Positions 1 to 5,292 of a DNA stretch of 5,482 nucleotides are shown here, piece by piece. Source of the DNA: Veillonella sp. (GTDB lineage: Bacteria > Bacillota > Negativicutes > Veillonellales > Veillonellaceae); NCBI GenBank assembly GCA_022737715.1, contig JAIITD010000115.1, positions 1 to 5,482 of the forward strand. Direction: 5' to 3'. The position numbers and the translations under genes are program-made. The notes beneath the pieces are model-generated. The model had not been told where the DNA came from and searched no databases. It was given only the letters and a program-made list of their open reading frames with translations. Numbering within the stretch: position 1 is the first letter of the stretch; the number at the start of each line of letters is the position of its first letter.

Positions 1-704
1 ACGCCCCAATCGAGTAAAAGCCCAACAAAACCGATTGTCAAAATGGCCACCATCAATAGGTCGTTACGCAAGTTATTTCTCATATCGATAATGAGGAAAC
101 CAAGACCTGTTTGAGAGCCTACCATTTCACCGGTTACAAGGAAGATCCACGCCGTACCAAGGGCGATGTGAAGACCAGATGCAATGCCTGGGAATACAGC
201 AGGCAACACGATTTTAAATAACAGTTCAGGCTGTCTAATACCAAAGTTGCGCGCTACCTTAATATATACAGGGTCGATATTTTGGATAGCAGATACTGTG
301 GACAATAACACAGGGAAGAATGCTGCAATAAAGATGATAACGATGGCTGGTGCTTGACCAATACCAAAGAATAGAACGATAAATGGCAACCAAGCCACTG
401 GAGAAATTGGTCGAATCACTTGGACGATAGGATTGATGTAGTTCCAAATCCCCTTGTACCAGCCCAAGATTAGGCCGAGGAAGACACCTGCTACAACAGA
501 AATGATATAGCCGATAAAGAAACGTACTAAACTGTCTGCAATATCTTTAAAGAGAACCCCATCTCCAATAAGTTCTCCAAAGCCCAGTAACACCTTATAT
601 GGCGTTGGCAATAAAGCTTCGTTAAATCCGCCGAGGCGAACGATTAACTCCCAAATCAGCCAGACTGCAATAAATGCGCCCGGCACATATGTATATTTCT
701 TCAT
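1..704 (-). CDS. ABC transporter permease, SsuC/TauC (NitT/TauT) type, 3' end cut by window edge
   Basis: Inner-membrane permease of a NitT/TauT-class ABC importer, the class that takes up nitrate, sulfonates, taurine, thiamine precursors and similar small anions or heterocycles. The frame runs open from ATG at 704 through 234 codons and off the left edge; full-length relatives have about 250-260 residues, so only a short C-terminal tail is missing. Visible signs are an N-terminal membrane segment (about residues 6-22), the family-typical LLPTPYKVL stretch (31-39), several hydrophobic helices, the RPISPVAWLP segment (98-107), and the cytoplasmic EAA loop that contacts the ATPase (about 149-173, with the conserved G at 155 and I..LP at 165-168). 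The GEMVGSQTGLG segment (192-202) is also characteristic. It starts 9 nt after the stop of the substrate-binding protein gene, so the two are co-transcribed. The family call is firm; the substrate is not readable. Confidence 0.93.
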   Translation of the reverse strand, partial: MKKYTYVPGAFIAVWLIWELIVRLGGFNEALLPTPYKVLLGFGELIGDGVLFKDIADSLVRFFIGYIISVVAGVFLGLILGWYKGIWNYINPIVQVIRPISPVAWLPFIVLFFGIGQAPAIVIIFIAAFFPVLLSTVSAIQNIDPVYIKVARNFGIRQPELLFKIVLPAVFPGIASGLHIALGTAWIFLVTGEMVGSQTGLGFLIIDMRNNLRNDLLMVAILTIGFVGLLLDWG

Positions 705-716
705 GGTCCCCTCCTA
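705..716 (-). promoter_or_regulatory. Ribosome binding site overlapping upstream stop codon
   Basis: On the minus strand the junction reads TAGGAGGGGACC followed by ATG. The TAG that ends the substrate-binding protein gene supplies the first bases of the AGGAGG Shine-Dalgarno of the permease gene. A ribosome terminating on the first gene therefore sits on the initiation site of the second, an arrangement that favours translational coupling. The site also fixes ATG at 704 as the permease start. Confidence 0.85.
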
Positions 717-1667
717 TGGTAACAATGATTGGTCTACAAACTCTGAATAGGTCGGCACGTTTTTGATTAAATCAATATGTGTCATGTGATGCACGAGCGC
801 ATTATAACGGTCCTCTGTAAGGGCTAAATCTCCAAACCCAATCACTTTGAGGGAACGTTCAATAACAGGATCCTTAAACTTCATATACTTTAAGGAAATC
901 TCCTTTTGTGCCTCTGGATGCTCATCTAAGTATTTACCTGCATCGAGATAGGACTTGGTGAAAGCTTTCGCTAAATCGTGGTGTTCATCTACGAATTTTC
1001 CATTAAACACGAGGGCACAGCAAATATTGTCGTGCCAGAGGTGGTCAGGGTCTTCAAAGACCTTACCTTTCCCCATTTCCAATGCGAGAGAGCCAAAAGG
1101 TTCTGCTACACTATAGCCTGCGATTTGGCCTACCGCCAAAGCAGATGGCATTTCAGGAGGGCTCATTTCTACGATTTGTACATCTTTTTCACTAAGACCA
1201 GCCCGTTCAAGCATAAGATCTACGAGGATTTTTTGTGTGGATTGTTTATGAGGGATAGCAAAGGATTTACCTTTTAAGTCTTGAACAGAATTAATATCAT
1301 TGTTGACGATGATGATATTACCTTCCGTATGACCAAGTGCGGCAGCACGCACATCAATACCTTGTTCACGAGCCTTTACACCAAGCTCAACAAGAACTGC
1401 TGCTGCATCCACCTTACCTGTATTCAATGCATCCATAAGCTCTGGCCAAGATCCATACTTAACGAGTTCTACATGAACCGGACCATCTGGAGTTTCCAGT
1501 TCTTTCGTAGCAAATACCGGTAATGCATGAGTAATTGGTAAATAGGCTACGCGTACAGTCTTTAATTCTTGAGCCGTCTTTGGTTTATGATGTTCATGAT
1601 AGCCATAGGCTATACCACCGATAACCAAGAGGACCACCCCGATGATTAGATACCAAGTTTTCTTCAT
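714..1667 (-). CDS. NitT/TauT-family ABC transporter substrate-binding protein
   Basis: Extracytoplasmic solute receptor of the NitT/TauT (SsuA/TauA/NrtA, NMT1-like) class, 317 residues, a normal length. It has a short basic start and a hydrophobic segment (about 6-22), followed by a histidine-rich patch YHEHHKPK (23-30). The mature domain opens with the typical strand VRVAYLPITHALP (38-50) and contains the family pattern DLKGKSFAIP (130-139) at the start of lobe 2, AEPFG (188-192) at the hinge, and HDNICCALV (212-220), resembling the W..HPCCVL motif of nitrate/sulfonate receptors. There is no cysteine near the hydrophobic segment, so it is not a lipoprotein by sequence. It is either cleaved by signal peptidase I (possible site after AYG, 20-22) and free in a periplasm, or stays as a membrane anchor. 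The start has AGAGGGGA upstream at suitable spacing. It is first in an operon with the permease at 1-704. Substrate unknown; sulfonate, taurine, nitrate-like or pyrimidine-like ligands are all possible. Confidence 0.92.
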   Translation of the reverse strand: MKKTWYLIIGVVLLVIGGIAYGYHEHHKPKTAQELKTVRVAYLPITHALPVFATKELETPDGPVHVELVKYGSWPELMDALNTGKVDAAAVLVELGVKAREQGIDVRAAALGHTEGNIIIVNNDINSVQDLKGKSFAIPHKQSTQKILVDLMLERAGLSEKDVQIVEMSPPEMPSALAVGQIAGYSVAEPFGSLALEMGKGKVFEDPDHLWHDNICCALVFNGKFVDEHHDLAKAFTKSYLDAGKYLDEHPEAQKEISLKYMKFKDPVIERSLKVIGFGDLALTEDRYNALVHHMTHIDLIKNVPTYSEFVDQSLLP

Positions 1668-1782
1668 ATCTTCCCCTCTTTCTGCCTCTCAACAAGGGGC
1701 GTTTTTGACACATGCCATTTTCGCACTTTTCTAAAACCCAGATGAAATAAGGTTTCAGAACACCTCGTTCTAAAAAATTATA
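1668..1782 (-). other. 5' leader of the transporter operon, possible RNA structure
   Basis: If transcription starts about 7 nt after the -10 element, the leader is about 115 nt, long compared with about 27 nt predicted for the kinase-like gene. It can form small hairpins: AGAAC/GTTCT (1757-1761 with 1767-1771), AAACC/GGTTT (1734-1738 with 1751-1755), and CCCCT with the AGGGG of the Shine-Dalgarno (1695-1699 with 1673-1677), which would mask the ribosome binding site. The first pairing competes with an alternative AGGT/ACCT pairing. No known riboswitch consensus is recognised. The stems are short and could be chance. Confidence 0.3.
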
Positions 1783-1788
1783 TAACCT

Positions 1789-1817
1789 ACTATACCAATA
1801 TGTTTTTAATATGTCAA
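1789..1817 (-). promoter_or_regulatory. Sigma-70/SigA-type promoter of the transporter operon
   Basis: The minus strand shows TTGACA (1817-1812), a 17-nt spacer, then TATAGT (1794-1789). The -35 is a perfect consensus, the -10 differs at one base, and the spacing is optimal. It lies between the terminator at 1894-1922 and the substrate-binding protein gene, and is the only strong candidate there. A promoter this close to consensus suggests control by a repressor or by the leader rather than by an activator. Confidence 0.85.
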
Positions 1818-1819
1818 TA

Positions 1820-1831
1820 ATACATATGTAT
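1820..1831. repeat. 12-bp perfect palindrome just upstream of the -35 element
   Basis: ATACATATGTAT is a perfect 12-bp palindrome located 2 bp upstream of the TTGACA at 1812-1817. Its position suits a dimeric regulator binding next to RNA polymerase. The sequence is wholly AT-rich apart from one C/G pair per arm and lies in an AT-rich region, so chance occurrence is a real alternative. Confidence 0.35.
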
Positions 1832-1888
1832 ATAATGGGTTTTATTTTTTATAAAATTACAAAAATTAATTAGCATGATTATATACGC

Positions 1889-1922
1889 AAAAAAGCACCA
1901 ACCGCATTGAGCGGTTGATGCT
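1889..1922 (-). terminator. Rho-independent terminator of the DedA-glycosyltransferase operon
   Basis: The minus strand has AGCATCAACCGC, a 5-nt loop (TCAAT), GCGGTTGGTGCT, then a run of T. The stem is 12 bp with a single T-G wobble. It starts 27 nt after the stop of the glycosyltransferase gene, and its U-tract lies on the minus-strand side only, which fixes the direction. Confidence 0.92.
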
Positions 1923-1949
1923 ACTTTCACAAACAAAATTTACAATATA

Positions 1950-3587
1950 TTATTCTTCAATATAAGCTTGTCGTTTATTCAAAATATAGATTTCAGAGCT
2001 ACCAGCCTCGCTATATTCACCGACATACGGTGCAATACTAGATTGTTTAAAGTGGTTAATTTCGCCCTTAGGAACAATGACCATGATTTGTTTACCTTCA
2101 GACAAGCGCTTGATAAACTCGTCCTCTGTCACTTGTTCCATCAAATATTTCTTATCCCATTCAGCACTACGATGCTTTAATTTGTCCTTGTCATCCCAAC
2201 GACTACTATCACCCTTGATACGAATGACCTCATGTCCTGTGTAATATACGAGAGATGTACTGTATCCATTGTAATAATACACATCACCATTATACTTATC
2301 TACAACAGGAATAAGATTGATGGAACTACGTTGTTTAACAAGAGGTACCAAGCCTTCGAGTACTACTATCGAGGAAATGAGCATCGTACCGATCACGACA
2401 ATGCTCAACAAACGATAGCGTTGGCGCGTCCACCAAAACCAAAACAGGCCTAATACGGATACACCGGCAAAAACGTAGAGCAATCCATAGTAGCCCCAAG
2501 GAGCAAAGAAGGATGCCCCTACATAAGCGATCCATAACAAGAGTGTGGGACCGACTACAATCCATGGGACATAACGAGGGCGCCCAGGACGCAATGCTTT
2601 CATAGCCCCTAATGTACCAAGAATACTGAAAGGTACAAGGCTAATAAATGTATATAGAGGATACTTAGTGGCCATCAAGGAATAAAATAGAACGGTACCC
2701 ACGCCCCAACACATACAATAGATATACCACTTATGACGTTGTTTAAAGCCCGTTATCATGCCATAAATGACAGCGCCAGTCCACGGTAAAGAGGCCCCTA
2801 AGAAGATAGCGATATAATACCACCACACATTATCTTCCGGATGTTCAGACTGGGTCGCACGCGTTACATTATTGAGTCCTAAAAATCCATCTAAAAAGGC
2901 TTGCCCATGTGCACTATACATATAGACATACCAAGGCATGGCAACGATAAGAAAGGCCAGAATCCCCTTCCAATCAAAGAGACGGAACAGCATTTGTTTT
3001 GAGCGGCAAAGCGCAACATAAACGAGCAAAATCAAGCCCGGTAAAACGAGCGCCACAGGGCCCTTTGTCAAAACGCCTAATCCGGAAAATACATACGCTA
3101 CAATCATGGCCGTACTAGAATTTTCATTTAAGCCTTTGTACGCATACATCATAACCATCAAGGTCGTATATAACAATACCATGTCGGTTATAACACCATG
3201 AGCAACAGCCCAGAACATGAGAGATGTACCAAGGATAGAAGAGCCTACCAAACCAACGAGCCACCGTCGACTGAAAGTCCGTAAAGATTGGAACATGGCC
3301 GCCACTGACAAGGCACCAAATATAGCACTAGGCAAACGAACTACCCAGTCGGCAATGCCGAAGATTTTAAAAGATAATGCAATCAGCCAATATATCATAA
3401 TCGGCTTATCATACCAATATGTCCCATAAATCTGTGGCGATAACCAATTGCCAGACAACACCATTTCCTTAGCAGTTAACGCATAATTCGATTCTACTGG
3501 ATCGGTTACAGGTAGTATATTATTAGCTACCATAAAGAATACCAGCCAAACAACAAACAACACAGGCGTCAAACGAGACAATTTCAT
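1950..3587 (-). CDS. GT39/ArnT-like integral membrane glycosyltransferase
   Basis: Polytopic GT-C-fold transferase of the ArnT/PMT superfamily, 545 residues from the chosen start; ArnT proteins are about 550. These enzymes take a sugar from a polyprenyl-phosphate carrier on the outer face of the membrane and pass it to lipid A, another glycan or protein. The hallmark first loop is present: DPVESNYA (29-36, with the acidic pair D29/E32), then EMVLSGNW (41-48), YWYDKPIMIYW (57-67) and RLPSAIFG (84-91). Further family signs are TDM (134-136), LTKGPVALVLPGL (173-185), an ED..WWYY..FLGASLPWT stretch (251-270) and ATKYPLYTF (306-314). A charged, tyrosine-rich domain (about 420-545) follows the last helix and should face the periplasm, as in ArnT. 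ATG at 3587 was preferred to an in-frame start at 3662 because it carries TAAGGAGGT at ideal spacing, starts just before the first helix and avoids overlapping the DedA gene. It is second in an operon with DedA. No aminoarabinose synthesis genes are visible, so the sugar and acceptor are unknown. Confidence 0.88.
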   Translation of the reverse strand: MKLSRLTPVLFVVWLVFFMVANNILPVTDPVESNYALTAKEMVLSGNWLSPQIYGTYWYDKPIMIYWLIALSFKIFGIADWVVRLPSAIFGALSVAAMFQSLRTFSRRWLVGLVGSSILGTSLMFWAVAHGVITDMVLLYTTLMVMMYAYKGLNENSSTAMIVAYVFSGLGVLTKGPVALVLPGLILLVYVALCRSKQMLFRLFDWKGILAFLIVAMPWYVYMYSAHGQAFLDGFLGLNNVTRATQSEHPEDNVWWYYIAIFLGASLPWTGAVIYGMITGFKQRHKWYIYCMCWGVGTVLFYSLMATKYPLYTFISLVPFSILGTLGAMKALRPGRPRYVPWIVVGPTLLLWIAYVGASFFAPWGYYGLLYVFAGVSVLGLFWFWWTRQRYRLLSIVVIGTMLISSIVVLEGLVPLVKQRSSINLIPVVDKYNGDVYYYNGYSTSLVYYTGHEVIRIKGDSSRWDDKDKLKHRSAEWDKKYLMEQVTEDEFIKRLSEGKQIMVIVPKGEINHFKQSSIAPYVGEYSEAGSSEIYILNKRQAYIEE

Positions 3588-3600
3588 TGTGACCTCCTTA
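3588..3600 (-). promoter_or_regulatory. Ribosome binding site overlapping the DedA stop codon
   Basis: The minus strand reads TAAGGAGGTCACA and then ATG. The TAA that ends the DedA gene is the first part of a near-perfect Shine-Dalgarno (AAGGAGGT). This fixes the glycosyltransferase start at 3587 and suggests coupled translation of the pair. Confidence 0.88.
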
Positions 3601-4191
3601 TGATTTACGGCGATTCTTATAGTATTTAAATCCAAGCACGACAGCCACAACGGCAAAGACAACCATCACAATTAGCAAAAATTCATGATTATACTGAATA
3701 AGATCTTTCCAGTTTTCCCCAAGCACTTTTCCTAAATATACGAGTAAAATCGTCCAAGGAATAGTACCGAGCACAGTCCAAACGATAAAGTGCCACAATG
3801 GATAGCGCGCCATACCAGCCGGGAAGGAAATAAATGTACGAACACCAGGTAATAAGCGGCCAAAGAATATAGCTGCCCCACCGTATTTATTAAACATCTT
3901 TTCAGCGAGTTCAAATTTATGCTCATTAAAGAATACATATTTACCGTATTTCAATAACAATGGACGACCGCCATATTCCCCCATCCAATACGATAAAATA
4001 GATCCAACGATACCAGCTAATGTACCAACGACCATTGTCGTGTGCAAATCAAATATCCCTTGAGCAATCAAATAACCTGCAAATCCAAGCACAATTTCAC
4101 TAGGAATTGGTACATTTGCATTCTCCAGAACCATCGCCATAAACATGGCTGCATAGCCATATGTTTCCATAAACGAAATAATATATTCCAA
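3598..4191 (-). CDS. DedA-family (VTT/SNARE-associated domain) membrane protein
   Basis: Integral membrane protein of the DedA family, 197 residues, a usual length. The family supports membrane homeostasis, and some members (B. subtilis UptA/YngC) are undecaprenyl-phosphate transporters. Visible motifs are LENANVPIPSE (22-32, with acidic E23 and E32 in the re-entrant region), the glycine-rich stretch GTLAGIVGSILSYWMGEYGG (56-75) and FFGRLLPGVRTFISFPAG (109-126). R112 and R118, six residues apart, match the essential arginine pair described in E. coli DedA proteins. The last helix (about 171-189) ends in a basic tail, KYYKNRRKS. The start is TTG at 4191, with GAGG 8 nt upstream; the next in-frame ATG (codon 8, 4170) has no Shine-Dalgarno at a workable distance. 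It is first in an operon with the GT39/ArnT-like gene, which suggests a role in recycling the lipid carrier used by that enzyme. Confidence 0.92.
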   Translation of the reverse strand: MEYIISFMETYGYAAMFMAMVLENANVPIPSEIVLGFAGYLIAQGIFDLHTTMVVGTLAGIVGSILSYWMGEYGGRPLLLKYGKYVFFNEHKFELAEKMFNKYGGAAIFFGRLLPGVRTFISFPAGMARYPLWHFIVWTVLGTIPWTILLVYLGKVLGENWKDLIQYNHEFLLIVMVVFAVVAVVLGFKYYKNRRKS

Positions 4192-4203
4192 TTGTTATAC
4201 CTC
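4189..4203 (-). promoter_or_regulatory. Ribosome binding site deciding a TTG start
   Basis: The minus strand reads GAGGTATAACAA and then TTG. GAGG (4203-4200) is 8 nt from the TTG codon, good spacing. An ATG at 4208-4206 is in a different frame and cannot start the DedA protein. The TTG start may reduce initiation of this membrane protein relative to the strong site of the next gene. Confidence 0.65.
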
Positions 4204-4296
4204 GTCATAACTCCCCTTTACCGGACTTATGATTTTCTAATGCTAACAGATGCTGGTGAAAGTATCACCGTGTATACAATCTATTTTACCATAATA
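4204..4296 (-). other. Presumed promoter region of the DedA operon; no clear hexamers
   Basis: Transcription of the DedA operon should start here, because a terminator closes the upstream unit at 4297-4327. No good -35/-10 pair is visible. The best is a weak TATACA preceded, 17 nt upstream, by a poor -35 that overlaps the terminator tail. A 5-bp inverted repeat GGTGA-AAGTA-TCACC (4255-4269) lies in the middle and could be an operator. The operon may depend on an activator, an alternative sigma factor or read-through. Confidence 0.35.
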
Positions 4297-4327
4297 AAAT
4301 GACCCTCACCATACGAGAGGGTCATTT
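4290..4327 (-). terminator. Rho-independent terminator after the kinase-like gene
   Basis: An 11-bp perfect stem, AAATGACCCTC paired with GAGGGTCATTT (4297-4307 with 4317-4327), has a 9-nt loop. Reading on the minus strand it is followed by TTATTATGG, which with the last Ts of the stem makes a modest U-rich tail. It lies about 50 nt after the stop codon at 4378. Confidence 0.85.
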
Positions 4328-4377
4328 ACAGTATTCTTAGTATTCTGCTTTCGCAATTATCAACTAGTCATACACAG

Positions 4378-5124
4378 TTATTCAGTTTTAAGTCCTTGTA
4401 TAAAATCATAGGATTTTACGGCTGCTTCTGTATCTACAAAGTGGAATGGTTCCAATAAACGGCAGAATTTAAATAGATAGTCTCGTTTGCGTAAAACTTC
4501 TTTCACATGAAGAACGGTTTCCCGTGCACAACGGGCAGAGCTATAGCCATTCATAGCCGCATATAGATAGGTATTAGGCAAATCACCTTCACGGATATAG
4601 CTGTGGATGAAAATAAGTAAGTCCCATCCAGCAGGCGTGAATTCAGGCCAGCGACGTGCGTTTTCCCAATCGAGGAGCATCACGCTATCCGTATCTGGAT
4701 CGTATACGATATCACGCAACGCAGGACGGCCATGAGCGATACCGTAATCGTGAAGTGTGCCGAGCGCTTTACCAAAGGCATAGAAAATATGAACAGCCAT
4801 ATCCTCTAAGGATGCATCTTCTGGATGTTCCTGTGGCAAATGGCCATAATAGGTCAAGTTTTTGCCATAATTCGGTGTCACAAAGTAATTTTCTCGAAAG
4901 CCTACAATTTCTGGAGCTAATGGTAATTGTGTCCGCACAAAGTTCATCATATAAAATTCATGGTCAAAGGATGCGCGAGGCGATGGTTTGATCCATGATG
5001 ACCTGTTATTACCTACGGCGCGTTTTACAAAATACTCATCGCCTTGAAAGGTGACTGGGAATACGCGTCCCAATTCTTCATCATTCAATTTATGGTCTAT
5101 ATATTCTAATAAGGCTTCGTTCAT
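4378..5124 (-). CDS. Kinase-fold protein related to LPS (Kdo/WaaP) and RIO-type kinases, HGRP catalytic loop
   Basis: A 248-residue soluble protein with the outline of a small protein-kinase-like fold. In order: a lysine strand EYFVKRAVG (30-38, K34 the likely ATP-binding lysine), a possible helix-C glutamate in FDHEFYMMNF (E56), a hinge region near FVTPNYGKNL (81-90), the catalytic loop HGRPALRDIVYD (131-142), the metal-binding aspartate in VMLLDWENAR (D152, in place of the D of DFG), and a helix-F-like aspartate in GWDLLIFI (D168). The usual HGD/HRD catalytic aspartate is an arginine here (R133), and aspartate D138 sits where asparagine is normal. From memory, HGRP loops also occur in bacterial proteins annotated as LPS kinase-like or toluene-tolerance proteins, so this may be a subfamily trait and not decay. 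There is no membrane segment. The start ATG has AAGGAGGT upstream. The gene forms a single-gene unit with its own promoter and terminator. An aminoglycoside-phosphotransferase-like role is less likely. Substrate unknown. Confidence 0.75.
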   Translation of the reverse strand: MNEALLEYIDHKLNDEELGRVFPVTFQGDEYFVKRAVGNNRSSWIKPSPRASFDHEFYMMNFVRTQLPLAPEIVGFRENYFVTPNYGKNLTYYGHLPQEHPEDASLEDMAVHIFYAFGKALGTLHDYGIAHGRPALRDIVYDPDTDSVMLLDWENARRWPEFTPAGWDLLIFIHSYIREGDLPNTYLYAAMNGYSSARCARETVLHVKEVLRKRDYLFKFCRLLEPFHFVDTEAAVKSYDFIQGLKTE

Positions 5125-5158
5125 GAGACCTCCTTATGTCATCAATGCTTACCTTTTT

Positions 5159-5188
5159 ATTATATAATAAACACCATATATGTATCAA
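5159..5188 (-). promoter_or_regulatory. Sigma-70/SigA-type promoter of the kinase-like gene
   Basis: The minus strand shows TTGATA (5188-5183), an 18-nt spacer, then TATAAT (5164-5159). The -10 is perfect and the -35 differs at one base. The predicted start near 5152 gives a leader of about 27 nt that holds the AAGGAGGT ribosome binding site. The -35 lies within the tail of the preceding terminator, so the two units are packed with no spare DNA. Confidence 0.8.
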
Positions 5189-5222
5189 ATAAAGACCCCC
5201 TAGCCAAGGCCAGGGGGTCTTT
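5183..5222 (-). terminator. Rho-independent terminator of the HdrB-like transcription unit
   Basis: An 11-bp perfect stem AAAGACCCCCT / AGGGGGTCTTT (5191-5201 with 5212-5222) encloses a 10-nt loop that can pair further through GCC/GGC. On the minus strand it is followed by ATTTGATA, which extends the T-rich end of the stem. It lies 70 nt after the stop codon of the HdrB-like gene. Confidence 0.88.
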
Positions 5223-5242
5223 ACGGTAATTATGATAATAGG

Positions 5243-5287
5243 TTTAATTTAGGTTTTTATAAGCCAACTGAGGCAATCTAAATTAAA
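5243..5287. repeat. AT-rich inverted repeat between HdrB-like stop and terminator
   Basis: TTTAATTTAG (5243-5252) and CTAAATTAAA (5278-5287) are perfect 10-bp inverted arms around a 25-nt loop that contains a small GCC/GGC pair. In RNA this would give a weak hairpin directly after the stop codon and ahead of the strong terminator. It may be a 3'-end stability or processing element, or chance in AT-rich DNA. Confidence 0.4.
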
Positions 5288-5292
5288 ACGAA

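Noticed and set aside
259..447. 62-residue open frame on the minus strand
   Set aside because: It lies wholly inside the permease gene in another frame, has cysteine/tyrosine/serine-rich low-quality composition and no ribosome binding site.
978..1523. Plus-strand open frames of 99 and 80 residues
   Set aside because: Both are antisense to the well-supported substrate-binding protein gene, with no Shine-Dalgarno and no recognisable motif.
1668..1782. TPP or guanidine riboswitch in the transporter leader
   Set aside because: The stretch ATCTGGGTTTT loosely recalls the TPP 3' element, but the CTGAGA core and paired ACC...GG helices are missing, and no guanidine-class core is present.
1831..1836. 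TATAAT on the plus strand as a promoter firing to the right
   Set aside because: There is no matching -35 at 16-18 nt and no plus-strand gene downstream.
1968..2565. Open frames of about 70-76 residues on both strands
   Set aside because: They lie inside the glycosyltransferase gene in other frames; composition is typical of shadow translation.
3588..3662. Longer 570-residue start for the glycosyltransferase
   Set aside because: The 25 extra residues overlap the DedA gene, match no family feature and have no good ribosome binding site; the ATG at 3587 has an excellent one.
4042..4302. 86-residue plus-strand open frame
   Set aside because: It begins antisense to DedA, runs through the intergenic region into the terminator stem, and shows no coding signs.
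4330..4346. Tandem AGTATTCT repeat with a 9-nt period
   Set aside because: Only two copies, in a short 3' untranslated stretch; too little to call a repeat element or binding array.
4656..4991. 111-residue plus-strand open frame
   Set aside because: It is antisense to the kinase-like gene and has no family resemblance or ribosome binding site.
4378..5124. Antibiotic phosphotransferase (APH) assignment for the kinase-like gene
   Set aside because: The HGD.....N loop that defines APH enzymes is replaced by HGRP....D, and the overall pattern is closer to LPS/RIO-type kinase relatives.
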